A stretch of DNA of 64,000 nucleotides from JANXQE01 sp035651635 (GCA_035651635.1 DASRFK010000240.1:16747-80746); one strand, 5' to 3'; counted from the first letter of the stretch, positions 25,292 through 34,600 are shown. Notes: generated by a model from the letters alone, not told the origin. Numbers and translations: made by a program.

Positions 25292-26626
25292 TTAATAGGT
25301 GGCAGTGACGCCGATGTAAACCCTATTTCGATCAAAAGTGCGGTTAAGCGCGGAGCTGGATTCCAACCGATCGTAATTGTATCCGACCTCGGCAGAAAAG
25401 TATTGATTGAACCGATACGACAAGTTGAGCCCAAGCAGGTAGTACTGCTCGTCGTTGTTATTATACGTCCCGCCATGGTAGCTGGAGTTCTGGAACTGGC
25501 CAATGAGACTGGCCATCAGCTGCGGCGTAATCGCGTGGTTGACAGAGAGATAGACCACCGCGGATTCAGCGTCCAAAGTAGTTGTTCCAGGCAAACCGGC
25601 GCCAACCACGTCAGTGGCATTCCGGTCGTAGGAGAAACCGCCTTCGACGTAGCTGAGCTGAGTATAATGAAAACGCAGCATCGCGTTGACGTAGGGCGTC
25701 CAGGTCGAGCTCACGGTGTTGTCGTTCGGGTACTCGGTGTAGCTGGCGCCGACGCGAATGGACCCCTTCAGTTGCTGAGAGAAGCTGTGCTCGGCACCGA
25801 CGTAGCCCGTATGCTCGCGGCTGTTGCGGTCCCGGCTGAACACCGGATTAATAATAGCGCCGGTGAACGGATCCACGTATCCGCCGATGAGCTCACCCGC
25901 GTTGTAATCGATATCGGTGAATTGATAACCAACGAGGGCCTTGGTCTCGGGCATCACCTGGTAGTTCAGTTCAACATGCGCGCGATTTTCAATGCGGTTC
26001 AGCGCTCCGGCGGTACTCGGCGCGACGGCAAGTCCGTCGAACCCAAACCCACGATCTTTATAATCGTAAAAAGCGTTGTCGTAGCCGACACTCACGCCGA
26101 TCTCCGGAGTCAACTGCGCATCCAGACCGATCATCCCGTAATTGCGAATGTTGTTGCCGGACACTCGCTGGAAGGTGGCAAACGTATTGCCGGCGCGCAG
26201 TAAATCGGGTTCCTGGCCGATCACAAAGGAATCGCTGACGCGGGCCGAGATCTGTTCGTTAAAAGCGTGAGTCAAACCGGCATTGAAAGTGAAAGTATTG
26301 TCATTGTGGCCCGTGGCGTTAAGCGGGATCCGATCGTAGTGGCGGAAAGAATACAATGCCCCAAGAGTGAGGGTGGTTTGATCCACCGACCACGCCAAAG
26401 CGGCCGCGGGACTGACCTCAAATCCGAAGGTGTCGCGATGCTCTCCGGGAGGAAGCGTAACGTTGTTGGGGATTGTGGACGAGTTATCGTCATAAAACCC
26501 GCGCAGAGTAGCCGACACGCTCCAGGGTTTGGAGGCATCTGCACTCACGAGAGACTGGGCGCAAGCTGTTTGAATTCCCGACGCACCAATGGCGACCAAA
26601 CCGACTGAGGCAACGATTTTTTTCAT
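25292..26626 (-). CDS. Outer-membrane beta-barrel protein of the EPS cluster
   Basis: 444 residues with a signal peptide (MKKIVASVGLVAIGASGIQTACA). The body is alternating amphipathic strands rich in aromatic residues (YSFRHYDRIPLNATGHNDNTFTF, VGYDNAFYDYKDRGFGFDGL, VGYQFTDIDYNAGELIGGY) and ends in a short strand YIGVTATY with terminal aromatic Tyr, the outer-membrane assembly signal. It resembles the 'outer membrane beta-barrel' (putative OMP_b-brl_2) proteins found beside exopolysaccharide genes. First gene of the cluster; function in export or retention is inferred. Confidence 0.82.
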   Translation of the reverse strand: MKKIVASVGLVAIGASGIQTACAQSLVSADASKPWSVSATLRGFYDDNSSTIPNNVTLPPGEHRDTFGFEVSPAAALAWSVDQTTLTLGALYSFRHYDRIPLNATGHNDNTFTFNAGLTHAFNEQISARVSDSFVIGQEPDLLRAGNTFATFQRVSGNNIRNYGMIGLDAQLTPEIGVSVGYDNAFYDYKDRGFGFDGLAVAPSTAGALNRIENRAHVELNYQVMPETKALVGYQFTDIDYNAGELIGGYVDPFTGAIINPVFSRDRNSREHTGYVGAEHSFSQQLKGSIRVGASYTEYPNDNTVSSTWTPYVNAMLRFHYTQLSYVEGGFSYDRNATDVVGAGLPGTTTLDAESAVVYLSVNHAITPQLMASLIGQFQNSSYHGGTYNNNDEQYYLLGLNLSYRFNQYFSAEVGYNYDRLESSSALNRTFDRNRVYIGVTATY

Positions 26627-26981
26627 AGATTAGTTTTAGCTTTGTAGCACACCCGAGAAACGGTGCCAACAATAAATCCTGAATGTTTTTATCCAATGCC
26701 GTACCCAACGTCAACCAAATCTTCGTTTTTTTTCACCCGCAAATCACCGTAGTTTCCGGCTCTTTCGAGGGCCTGGTGCAGCAAAAAAATGCCGGCAGCA
26801 CTTCGCCCATCAAACAGCGAGGCTCATTGAGTTGACAGGCCTTCCTCAATCGCGTTCAAACAAAAATTCACCCGTTCCTTCGCCCTGGAAAGGGATAGGA
26901 ATAAGGCGCCTGTTTTGGATTGCAAAAGTCGCGGCGAGTTTTTAAACTCCTCAAAACGGCCGCACGCGAAAGGACATCTAT
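26627..26981. promoter_or_regulatory. Divergent intergenic region between EPS and GH42 genes
   Basis: About 355 nt with no gene. It must hold promoters for both divergent units. TTGACA at 26832-26837 is a good plus-strand -35, but the -10 at 17-nt spacing (TTCAAA) is weak. A perfect 6-bp palindrome GAGTTT-TT-AAACTC at 26936-26949 lies 32 nt before the GH42 ATG and could be a repressor site or leader hairpin. AAGGA seven bases before the ATG (about 26970-26974) is a clear ribosome site. Confidence 0.45.
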
Positions 26982-29042
26982 ATGTATTTCGGCGTCGATT
27001 ACCATCCCGAACAGTGGGTCTATCCCTATGGCGGCAGCGCTGAGGATCCGGAGCAGGCCTGGGAGCGCGATATCCAATTGATGCTGGACTCCGGGATTAA
27101 CGTGGTGCGGTTGGGAGAATTCACGTGGGGACTTTGCGAGCCGGAAGAGGACCGTTTTGATTTAGGCTGGTTGCAACGGGTGATGGATCTGCTGGGGCGG
27201 GCTGGGATTCAGGTGGTGCTGGCCACACCGACGGCCGCGCCGCCGAGCTGGTTAACCAGCAAGTATCCCGAGGTGCTGCCGATTGATGAAACCGGACTTC
27301 CCAAACATGCCGGCACGCGTCGAGCGGTGTGCCTCAACAGTGATATTTTCTGGGGTAGGGCGCAACGGATCGTGGAGGAGTTCGCCAAGGCATTGGGCTC
27401 TCATCCTCAGCTCATCGCCTGGCAAATCGATAACGGGTTGGGCGGCAATTTTACCGAAGCGTCCTTCAACGAAGCGACCCGCCGGGATTGGCATGCCTGG
27501 CTCGAGTCCAAGTATCAGAGCATTGATCGGCTAAACTCGCTCATGGGATTGCGCCATTGGGGCCAGGTCGTGGGCCGGTGGCAGGAAGTCCCCATGCCCA
27601 TGGTGGCACCGACTGCGCACAACCCGGCGTTGGTGCTGGACTGGTGCCGGTTCTGCAGCGACACCATCGTCCAGTTTGTCAAAATGCAGGCCAAGATCCT
27701 GCATGAACGCAGTCCCGGGCGCCCCGTCACCACCAACCTGCGCCCGCTGCGGCACCGTTTCGACCACTTCGATTTAGCCGAAGCGATCGATTTCGTTTCT
27801 ATCGAAAGCACGGCGGCGATCAAGGCCAAGTCCGCGGAACTCGCCTGCGAAATTGACATGTTGCGTTCGCTCAAAAAAACCGATATCCGCACGCCGGATG
27901 GCGATAACGGCTTCTGGGTCATCGAGCAAAAGGCCGGCAATGTGACCTGGCAGGATGTCAATGCGCTGGTCCGGCCGGGAGTATTGCGGATGTTCACCTA
28001 TCAATTGGTGTCGCGCGGAGCGACGGCCATTGTCTTCTTTCGCTGGCGCCAACCACGGTTTGGGTCGGAAAAATTCCATGGGGCGGTGCTGCCGCACCAT
28101 GGGCGCAGCGACAGCCGGGTTTTTAAAGAAGTGGCGCAACTGGGGGAAGAGCTAAAGTTGCTGGCCCCGGTTATCCAGGGCACCAGTGTGAAGGCGCAGT
28201 GTTGCATTCTTTACAGTCACGACAACGAGTGGGCGCTGCAACAACCCAACCAGCCAAATAAACTGTTCAACTTGCGCGACCACATTCAACTTTTCTACAA
28301 CGCTCTGCATGACCGCAATATCGCGGTGGATTTCGCACGGCCGACGGAAGAGCTCTCGCAGTATAAACTGGTATTCGCTCCGTCCCTGCATTTGTTGGCG
28401 GGTGGCGAAGCGGATCGTTTGAAGCTGTACGTTCAGAACGGCGGCACGCTGGTGGCCACTTTCAACACCGGCCTGGTGGACGAATACAACATGGCGCCGG
28501 ATACAGGTTATCCACACGATCTAACGGATTTATTCGGGCTTGAAGTTGTGGAATTCGATCAGTTGCCGCAAGGGGAGGAAAACCATCTGACTTTTAAAGG
28601 GGTCTTTCCCACCAGTCATTTGCACCCGGCCAGGCTGTGGTGCGATTTGATTGAGCCGAAGGAATGCCAGGTGTTGGCCACCTATGCCAAGGATTTCTAT
28701 GCCGGGCGCGCGGCGATGACCATGAACAGCTATGGCCTGGGCAAAGCGGTGTATATCGGCACCCTAAGCCATCAGCCCTTTTATGTGGACCTGGTCGTTT
28801 GGCTGCGTCAAATGTGCAACCTTAACCCGCTGTTGAAAGTTCCCGACACCGTGGAAGTGAGCATGCGGCAGAAAGATGACAGCCGCGTGTTTTTCTTATT
28901 GAATCACCAGGCGTCGCCCGTGAGACTGCAATTCTATAAGCCAATGCACGATTTTCTGACCGCCAGCACTTTTTCCGGCAATTACGATTTGCAGCCTCAT
29001 GGCGTGCTGGTTCTGGACGAACACGTCCCGGCTAAGACTTGA
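26982..29042 (+). CDS. GH42-family beta-galactosidase homologue, acid/base Glu replaced
   Basis: 686 residues with the three GH42 domains: TIM barrel (1-390, starting MYFGVDYHPEQW), trimerisation domain (390-600, ending in the GH42M-like LPQGEENHLTFKG part) and C-terminal beta domain. The start is supported by AAGGA at 7 nt. The nucleophile region FWVIEQKAG keeps Glu315. The acid/base position is unusual: WQIDNGLGG has Gly152 where active members have Glu (NE). The substrate strand 'SxDxYP' also diverges (SIESTAAIKAK). There is no signal peptide. Activity may be lost or altered; see findings. Confidence 0.87.
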   Translation: MYFGVDYHPEQWVYPYGGSAEDPEQAWERDIQLMLDSGINVVRLGEFTWGLCEPEEDRFDLGWLQRVMDLLGRAGIQVVLATPTAAPPSWLTSKYPEVLPIDETGLPKHAGTRRAVCLNSDIFWGRAQRIVEEFAKALGSHPQLIAWQIDNGLGGNFTEASFNEATRRDWHAWLESKYQSIDRLNSLMGLRHWGQVVGRWQEVPMPMVAPTAHNPALVLDWCRFCSDTIVQFVKMQAKILHERSPGRPVTTNLRPLRHRFDHFDLAEAIDFVSIESTAAIKAKSAELACEIDMLRSLKKTDIRTPDGDNGFWVIEQKAGNVTWQDVNALVRPGVLRMFTYQLVSRGATAIVFFRWRQPRFGSEKFHGAVLPHHGRSDSRVFKEVAQLGEELKLLAPVIQGTSVKAQCCILYSHDNEWALQQPNQPNKLFNLRDHIQLFYNALHDRNIAVDFARPTEELSQYKLVFAPSLHLLAGGEADRLKLYVQNGGTLVATFNTGLVDEYNMAPDTGYPHDLTDLFGLEVVEFDQLPQGEENHLTFKGVFPTSHLHPARLWCDLIEPKECQVLATYAKDFYAGRAAMTMNSYGLGKAVYIGTLSHQPFYVDLVVWLRQMCNLNPLLKVPDTVEVSMRQKDDSRVFFLLNHQASPVRLQFYKPMHDFLTASTFSGNYDLQPHGVLVLDEHVPAKT

Positions 29043-29075
29043 GCCGACCACGATCGTCTCACCCTTGGAGCACTG

Positions 29076-29483
29076 ATGCGCTTTCCATTCCAATTCATGC
29101 CACCGCTAGGCCCGGGCCGCCGGTCTGGCCATCAGCGGGCCCTCGCCCAATGGCGCGGCATCGACCTGGCTCCGCTGGAGAAGGCGCGGACCGAGCGAGC
29201 ACTGCCCGCCAGCGCTGTGCTCCCCCGGGTTCTGTCGGATCTTCGTATTGAGCGCCGACAAAGCGAGGCCGAGATCGTCAAGGTTTGGAACCAGCTTCTC
29301 GACCCCGTCATCGTCGCTCATGCGCAACCCACGGGACTGCGCAAGGGCACGCTTTTCGTGACGGTTGACAGCAGTCCCTGGCTGGACGAACTGGTACGGT
29401 ACCGGCGCAAAGAAATTCTGGAACGGCTTCAGCACAGCTTCGGTCCGGATCTCGTCGCCAGAATATCTTTCCGCGTAGGATAG
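29076..29483 (+). CDS. DUF721 / DciA-like protein
   Basis: 135 residues. The C-terminal two thirds match the DUF721 (DciA) fold: VWNQLLDPVIVAHAQPTGLRKGTLFVTVDSSPWLDELVRYRRKEILERLQHSFGPDLVARISFRVG. DciA helps load the replicative helicase in bacteria without DnaC. An N-terminal basic segment (MRFPFQFMPPLGPGRRSGHQ) precedes it. It follows the GH42 gene by 33 nt on the same strand, probably without functional relation. Confidence 0.8.
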   Translation: MRFPFQFMPPLGPGRRSGHQRALAQWRGIDLAPLEKARTERALPASAVLPRVLSDLRIERRQSEAEIVKVWNQLLDPVIVAHAQPTGLRKGTLFVTVDSSPWLDELVRYRRKEILERLQHSFGPDLVARISFRVG

Positions 29484-29503
29484 GTTCCGCGTCGTTACCG
29501 CAG

Positions 29504-30379
29504 CTACACCTGCGGGTCAAGCAGAGCTGCGTATCCTTCGCGGAACGTCGCAAATTGGAACCGATAGCCGAGGTCTTCAGTTAATTTGCGATTACTGACC
29601 CGCTTATTGGTGAGGCCACGTTTTCCCGACGCTCTTTGCTGGGCGCACGCCACCGCGGGCGGCGGCAGCCCAAGCCGTGCCGCCAACCATTCAAGGAGTG
29701 CCTGTAGTCGCACCGGCTCGTGATCGACGGCATTGTAAACCTGCCCAGGTTGGCCTCGCGCCAAAGCCGCCTGGAGCGCGCCGACGACGTCGCTGCGGTG
29801 GATCATGTTTAGGAATCGATCTTCGCCTTCGGGGATGGTCACCGCGCCCCCACGCACCCGGTTCAACCAGTAACTGCGCCCAGGTCCGTAAATTCCGGCC
29901 ACGCGCAACACGACTGCGGGTACGTTTTGCTCGGACGCGGCCCGCAGCAGCAGCTGTTCGGTCTCCACGAGCACGCGACTGGTCCCGGCCTGAGGACAGG
30001 TCGGGCTGGATTCATCGACCAGGCTGGCGTCGTTTTGTCCGTACACGCCGGTGCTGCTGGTGTATACGAGCTTGCGTGGCTGCGCTTCGGATAACCAGGA
30101 CAACAAGTGCCGCGTTCCCTCGAGATAAACCTCGCGGTACTCCCGCAGCTCGCCTCCGGAAGCCGACACACAATGGACGACCCAATCGTAGCCGCGATCG
30201 ATGGCTGGCAGGCTGCCAGGACGGGTCAGATCAGCCACGATAGAACGAATTCCGAATCGGGCGAACTCGGCATCTGCTTTCCGGGTTCGGCGCAAACCAC
30301 TCACGGCAAATCCCTGCCGGACCAACTCGGCGCCAAGCGCAAGACCGACATAACCACAGCCGACGATCAGAACTTTCAT
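29504..30379 (-). CDS. NAD(P)-dependent SDR/epimerase (YeeZ-like)
   Basis: 291 residues of the extended/atypical SDR fold. The nucleotide loop reads MKVLIVGCGYVGLALGAEL (GxGxxG variant GCGYVG). Also visible are YTSSTGVYGQ, which corresponds to the active-site Ser/Tyr region, and VLRVAGIYGPGR. It lacks the YxxxK in its usual place, as in YeeZ-type proteins with few catalytic residues. It overlaps the upstream ABC ATPase gene by 4 bases (ATGA), so the two are co-translated. Function unknown. Confidence 0.82.
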   Translation of the reverse strand: MKVLIVGCGYVGLALGAELVRQGFAVSGLRRTRKADAEFARFGIRSIVADLTRPGSLPAIDRGYDWVVHCVSASGGELREYREVYLEGTRHLLSWLSEAQPRKLVYTSSTGVYGQNDASLVDESSPTCPQAGTSRVLVETEQLLLRAASEQNVPAVVLRVAGIYGPGRSYWLNRVRGGAVTIPEGEDRFLNMIHRSDVVGALQAALARGQPGQVYNAVDHEPVRLQALLEWLAARLGLPPPAVACAQQRASGKRGLTNKRVSNRKLTEDLGYRFQFATFREGYAALLDPQV

Positions 30380-31521
30380 GGAGACTCGAAGGCCTTGCCG
30401 GTGACAGGATCAAAGACACCTGCCGACTGGGTATCGAAAGTAAAAGCGCACTTCTGGCCTGGCGCCAGGAGATCGCTTGCCGGAACGCGCGCATTAAAGG
30501 CCACGGCGTCCGAGGATGCTCTGACCAGTAGCTCAGCTCCGGCGGATTGGACCAACTCGATGCCGGCTAGCAGTGTCGCTCCCGCGGGGCGTGGATCGTG
30601 GGAAAAGGCAGGCCGAATCTGCTCGGGGCGAACCGCAAGAATCACTGTGCGATCAACTAATTTCTCAGCCAATGGGGCCCAGCGCGCGTCCATGGAAAGG
30701 CAAAACTCGTTTGAGGACGACGGGCTGGATACGGCGACCTGAAAGAAGAGCTTGCCGTCACTCTGGAGCAAGCGACCGCGGAACAGGTTAATCGCCGGGA
30801 ATCCAAAAAACTCGGCAACGAACAGATTGGCTGGCCGCTGGTACACGATCCGTGGCGGCTCAAGCTGCTGGAGTCGGCCGTCGCGCAGCACGGCCAGCCG
30901 GTCGCCCGCGAGCATGGCCTCCAAATGATCATGGGTTACGTAGGCCATGGTGGTTCCGAATTTCGAACGAATATTAGCCAGGTCCTGCCGCAATTCAGCC
31001 CGCCAGGGCGGATCCAGATTTGCCAGCGGCTCATCCAGCAACAAGACTGGCGCACGCCGCACAATCGCCCGGCCCATCGCCACTCTTTGCCGTTGGCCGC
31101 CGGACAGTTCGTTTGGCCGGGCTTGGAGGAATTCCGTCAGGCCAAGCAGCTCGGCCGCTTCCCGAATTCGCAGCGCCGCTTCTGCGCTCGGAATTCCGCG
31201 CAACCGCAATCCGAATTGCAGGTTATCCGCGATGGACATTTGCGGATACAAGGCCGGGTTTTGGAATACCATGGCCACCTCCCGCTGGCCGGCAGGAATG
31301 TGGTTCATCACTTTGCCATTAATCAAGATCTCCCCGCTCGCCGGCGCTTCCAAACCGGCAATCAACCGCAGCACAGTTGTTTTACCCGAGCCAGATGGCC
31401 CCACGATGACCAGGCATTCTCGATCGTCGATGCTAAAGGACAAATTGGATACGGCCTCAATCGGCTCGGCTCCCCGCCTTTGAAACACTTTCGTTACACT
31501 TTGCAGGACTACGCGTGGCAC
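30376..31521 (-). CDS. Carbohydrate ABC transporter ATPase (MalK/UgpC type), orphan
   Basis: 381 residues. The ATPase domain is intact: Walker A GPSGSGKTT (41-49), LSGGQRQRVAMGRA (139-152), Walker B VLLLDEPLANLD (159-170) and the H-loop THDHLEA. A TOBE/OB regulatory domain fills about 240-381, as in MalK, UgpC and MsmX. There are no permease or binding-protein genes nearby, so it may energise several sugar transporters, as MsmX does (inference). It is followed by the SDR gene in an ATGA overlap. Confidence 0.87.
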   Translation of the reverse strand: MPRVVLQSVTKVFQRRGAEPIEAVSNLSFSIDDRECLVIVGPSGSGKTTVLRLIAGLEAPASGEILINGKVMNHIPAGQREVAMVFQNPALYPQMSIADNLQFGLRLRGIPSAEAALRIREAAELLGLTEFLQARPNELSGGQRQRVAMGRAIVRRAPVLLLDEPLANLDPPWRAELRQDLANIRSKFGTTMAYVTHDHLEAMLAGDRLAVLRDGRLQQLEPPRIVYQRPANLFVAEFFGFPAINLFRGRLLQSDGKLFFQVAVSSPSSSNEFCLSMDARWAPLAEKLVDRTVILAVRPEQIRPAFSHDPRPAGATLLAGIELVQSAGAELLVRASSDAVAFNARVPASDLLAPGQKCAFTFDTQSAGVFDPVTGKAFESP

Positions 31522-31639
31522 ACTGGATTGTCGAAATCGCTAACGCGAATGTCCAGAGCGCAAACAGAGCACGCGCGCCTTGCGATCACTGGCACGTTTC
31601 ACTTGGTTGCGCCACCCTCAATGCCCTAAGCTTAAGCTC

Positions 31640-32749
31640 GTGCGGGACGATTTATTGCTGGAAACAGAGAAGCTCACCTATTCCTGGGCGCAGCACGAAG
31701 CGGCCTGGCTGCGCGATTACCTGGTGACCGGTGTAGAAGACCCTCGCCTGAATGTCCAAAGCATCCTGACGAGGCATTTTCTCATTCAGGCCCTCGTGGC
31801 TGAGCCGTCCGAGAGGCTGATGGCCGAAGAACAACGGTTTGGCGCGGCCTTGCGGTGGCTAGCTGGACAGAGAGACCTGATTAGCCATGCCGAATCGCGC
31901 GCGGGCGTGCTCCACGCCTTGCGACACGGAGCAGATAACGCCGAAGGCATGGAAATACCGGGGTTTGTCCTCCGGACCTTCAAAGGACTCCCCATCCACG
32001 GCGCGAGCTTCACCGTCCCGAATTACCTCGAGGATTTTCTATCCGGCGAGTCCACAGGCGAACACTGTCTGTCGCCCATCCTTGACACGTTCTCACGAAT
32101 TTGGCGTGAGGTTCTGCCACGCGCCTGCCGAAGACCCGGTCCAGCGGAGGGCCGGTTCTTAAACCCTCAAAACGCTGAGCGCCAGGATGCTCGGATGAGC
32201 CTGATCGAACCGGCCTGCGGCTCAGCCAATGACTATCGATTCTTTCATAACTTCGGGATCGCCCCCCTGCTGAATTACACCGGCTTCGATCTTTGCCACA
32301 CGAATATCCTGAACGCGCGGGAGCTCTTCCCCAAGGCGCATTTTGAACCGGGCAACGTATTCGAAATCGCATCGCCGGATAAGAGCTTTGATCTGTGCGT
32401 CGTTCATGATTTGTTCGAACATCTGTCGCTCACTGGCCTCGAACAAGCCGTCAAAGAGGTCTGCCGCGTAACCAGGCAAGCCATTTGTGTTGGTTTCTTT
32501 CAAATGGATGAAATTGCCGAGCCGGTGGTGCGACCAAGAGACGATTACTATTGGAACCTGTTGAGCCTGGAGCAAACGCGGCGGCTGTTTGCGCGATCCG
32601 GTTTTGTTGCGCAAGCCATCCACATCGACAGCTTTTTAGCCCAACAAATTGGTGCTCCGCCGGCTCACAATCCCCAAGCGTACACCTTCCTCCTGCGGGC
32701 ACGCTCATTTGAGGAAAGCGCGGACCGGGGCTATATTGCGCGGGGTTGA
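31640..32749 (+). CDS. Class I SAM-dependent methyltransferase-like protein
   Basis: 369 residues from GTG 31640; a TTG at 31580 adds 20 residues and neither start has a strong ribosome site. The C-terminal half carries a Rossmann methyltransferase: SLIEPACGSANDYRFFHNFGIA is motif I, YTGFDLCHTNILNA motif II, and the region KSFDLCVVHDLFEHLSLTGLEQAVKEVCRVT motif IV/V. The N-terminal about 180 residues are helical (HEAAWLRDYLV, SILTRHFLIQALVAE) and contain no domain I recognise. Divergent from the ABC ATPase gene. Substrate unknown. Confidence 0.75.
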   Translation: MRDDLLLETEKLTYSWAQHEAAWLRDYLVTGVEDPRLNVQSILTRHFLIQALVAEPSERLMAEEQRFGAALRWLAGQRDLISHAESRAGVLHALRHGADNAEGMEIPGFVLRTFKGLPIHGASFTVPNYLEDFLSGESTGEHCLSPILDTFSRIWREVLPRACRRPGPAEGRFLNPQNAERQDARMSLIEPACGSANDYRFFHNFGIAPLLNYTGFDLCHTNILNARELFPKAHFEPGNVFEIASPDKSFDLCVVHDLFEHLSLTGLEQAVKEVCRVTRQAICVGFFQMDEIAEPVVRPRDDYYWNLLSLEQTRRLFARSGFVAQAIHIDSFLAQQIGAPPAHNPQAYTFLLRARSFEESADRGYIARG

Positions 32750-32762
32750 GATTGGAACAAAC

Positions 32763-33047
32763 ATGAAAGTGAAAGTTGTAGTGATCGGCGCGAGCCTGGG
32801 ACTGTTGGAGGCCCTGCTCGCTTCGGGCTGCGCCCATGAGCAACGCGCCATTAACGACTCGGGAACGTACCCGAACCGCACCAATGGAGCTTATCTGACA
32901 GGGTCAAATCTGCCGCAAAATGTCCAGCGTAATGGGCCCGTGACCAATGGGAAGGATAACGTGCGCATCATCGACCGCTCGGATATGAACCAGAGTGGCG
33001 GCGCCGACGTTAACCAGACTCTGCGCCAGCTCGGTGTCACGCCCTGA
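32763..33047 (+). CDS. Small lipoprotein, unknown
   Basis: 94 residues from ATG 32763 (MKVKVVVIGASLGLLEALLASGC), with a lipobox Cys23. The mature part is Asn/Gly/Asp-rich and probably disordered (SGTYPNRTNGAYLTGSNLPQNVQRNGPVTNGKDNVRIIDRSDMNQSGGADV). No domain recognised. It follows the methyltransferase by 13 nt. An upstream frame to 32649 overlaps that gene and is not needed. Confidence 0.65.
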   Translation: MKVKVVVIGASLGLLEALLASGCAHEQRAINDSGTYPNRTNGAYLTGSNLPQNVQRNGPVTNGKDNVRIIDRSDMNQSGGADVNQTLRQLGVTP

Positions 33048-33054
33048 CTTTTTG

Positions 33055-33155
33055 TTTTCCCCGCCATCTGTGCGGGGTCTCGTTTCCGCACCCATCCGCG
33101 GTCGCCCCGATCTGCGGAGTCTCGTCTTCCCTATCTGCCCGAATCTGCAATTTCC
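33055..33155. repeat. Degenerate 'ATCTGCGG' repeat tract
   Basis: Intergenic tract with two imperfect units about 42 bp apart (TGCGGGGTCTCGTTTCC at 33071 and TGCGGAGTCTCGTCTTCC at 33113) and the words GGTCGCCCCGATCTGCGG and CCGAATCTGC. These words match the 45-bp tandem units at 51036-51170. It lies between the small lipoprotein gene and the TPR gene, whose 3' ends face each other. Confidence 0.55.
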
Positions 33156-33205
33156 ACATCGTATGGTCGCCTCGAATCGGCGGGCAGTTTCGGCAACAGT
33201 CCAGG

Positions 33206-34600
33206 TCATTGTCCGGAATAATAGTTGTCGACTTTGGCAGCAACGTCCTTATAGCCGATGTCGACTTCGTAAATGATTTTGAACTGCTCAATCGCCTCGT
33301 CCTTTTTGCCCATGCTCTCCAGCACCGAGCCGAGGTTGTAAATCAGGTCCTTTTTTTCGTCATCCAGCACCGGTTTTTCCTTGATCGCATTCTGAAACAT
33401 CCGGGCGGCCATGTCATACATCTTGCGTTTGGCAAAACATTGGGCCAGGTAATTGAGCGAAGCCACTCGACGGTGCGGATTATTTTGTGATTTTTGAAAT
33501 TCGGCAATGGATTCGCTGATCTTGCCCGTCCGGAAGTAGAGCTGGCCCAATTCAAACCGGAGTTGCAGATCGGTCGGAAACCGCTCGACACGTTTTTGAC
33601 ACTCGGTCAGTTCATAAACCTGTTTCTCGGCCTCAAGGACCGCCGCCTTGTCGGAATAATCCGGAGCACTGGAATCCAACTGCGCGATTTGGAAATCGTA
33701 TTTGCGTTTGATCGTCTCCGCGATCGCGGTATCCAGTGAAGCATCATTGCCCAAGTCCGATGATTTGAGTCGTTCGTAGTAAGCCAGGGCCTGATCGAAT
33801 TGTTTTTTTTGGGTGTGCAGTTCGGCCAACGACCGAATCAGTTTGAGGTTGCCGGCCTCGGTTCGAAGCCGTGTTTCGTACTCCTTAATCAACCGGTCGG
33901 TGACATCTTCGGATTTTTCGACGCGGTTTTGCTGTTCCAGAATGACCGCTTCGTCTTTGTTCTTGAGAATATCGCGATAAGACCCGCCGCCATCAGCCAG
34001 CGAGTCGTAACCTCCCTCGTCCATGGTGTTGCGCGCCGAAATGTCTTTCAAAGCCTGGGCGACATCGTTGTCGCCGGGCATATTGGCCTGGAGATTAGTG
34101 AGAACAAGCTCGCCCCGCTTGACTTCACCGGTGTTGGCGAGGGCATTAGCCAGTTGAATGGCAACTTCTTTGTCTTTGGGGGAATTGTGATAGAGCAACT
34201 CCAGCGAGAGCACGGCCGTGTGCGGCATTTCCAGCGCGATGGCCGCCTTAACAATCAGGCGGTGGGCGCCTGAATTGTTTGGATCGCCGTTGAGAATCTG
34301 TTCGGCGATTTGCAACGCTTCGGCCGGATCCCGGCGCAAGGCCACTTCGCCTTTGGTGACCAGCGGGGCGGAACTGGCGCTGCTCCACATTTTCTTCATA
34401 AAGCCGCCGCCGCCGCCGGCTTTGCGCAATTGGGCGGCGCGCAGTTCGCGCCGGCATTCGTACAGACCGGGTTCGCGGGCCAGGACCTGGTTAAAGAGAC
34501 TGATGGCGTAATCGTAATTGTCGCGCTGCAACGCGTCGTGTCCTTTGGTGAACAGAACCCGCAGATCCCGGGTCATTTCGTTCAAGGTTTTTTCAGCCAT
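33206..34600 (-). CDS. TPR-repeat protein, cytosolic
   Basis: 464 residues of helical repeats with TPR-like units (DALQRDNYDYAISLFNQVLAREPGLYECRREL, AEALQIAEQILNGDPNNSGAHRLIVKAAIAL, FDQALAYYERLKSSD, QLRFELGQLYFRTGKISESIAEFQKSQNNPHRRVASLNYLAQCFAKRKMYDMAARMFQNAI). There is no signal peptide (MAEKTLNEMTRDLRVLFTKGHDALQ). A Gly-rich linker GGGGGFMKKMWSS lies at about 58-70. Function is unknown; such proteins often serve as scaffolds. It is divergent from the large metalloprotease gene. Confidence 0.75.
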   Translation of the reverse strand: MAEKTLNEMTRDLRVLFTKGHDALQRDNYDYAISLFNQVLAREPGLYECRRELRAAQLRKAGGGGGFMKKMWSSASSAPLVTKGEVALRRDPAEALQIAEQILNGDPNNSGAHRLIVKAAIALEMPHTAVLSLELLYHNSPKDKEVAIQLANALANTGEVKRGELVLTNLQANMPGDNDVAQALKDISARNTMDEGGYDSLADGGGSYRDILKNKDEAVILEQQNRVEKSEDVTDRLIKEYETRLRTEAGNLKLIRSLAELHTQKKQFDQALAYYERLKSSDLGNDASLDTAIAETIKRKYDFQIAQLDSSAPDYSDKAAVLEAEKQVYELTECQKRVERFPTDLQLRFELGQLYFRTGKISESIAEFQKSQNNPHRRVASLNYLAQCFAKRKMYDMAARMFQNAIKEKPVLDDEKKDLIYNLGSVLESMGKKDEAIEQFKIIYEVDIGYKDVAAKVDNYYSGQ

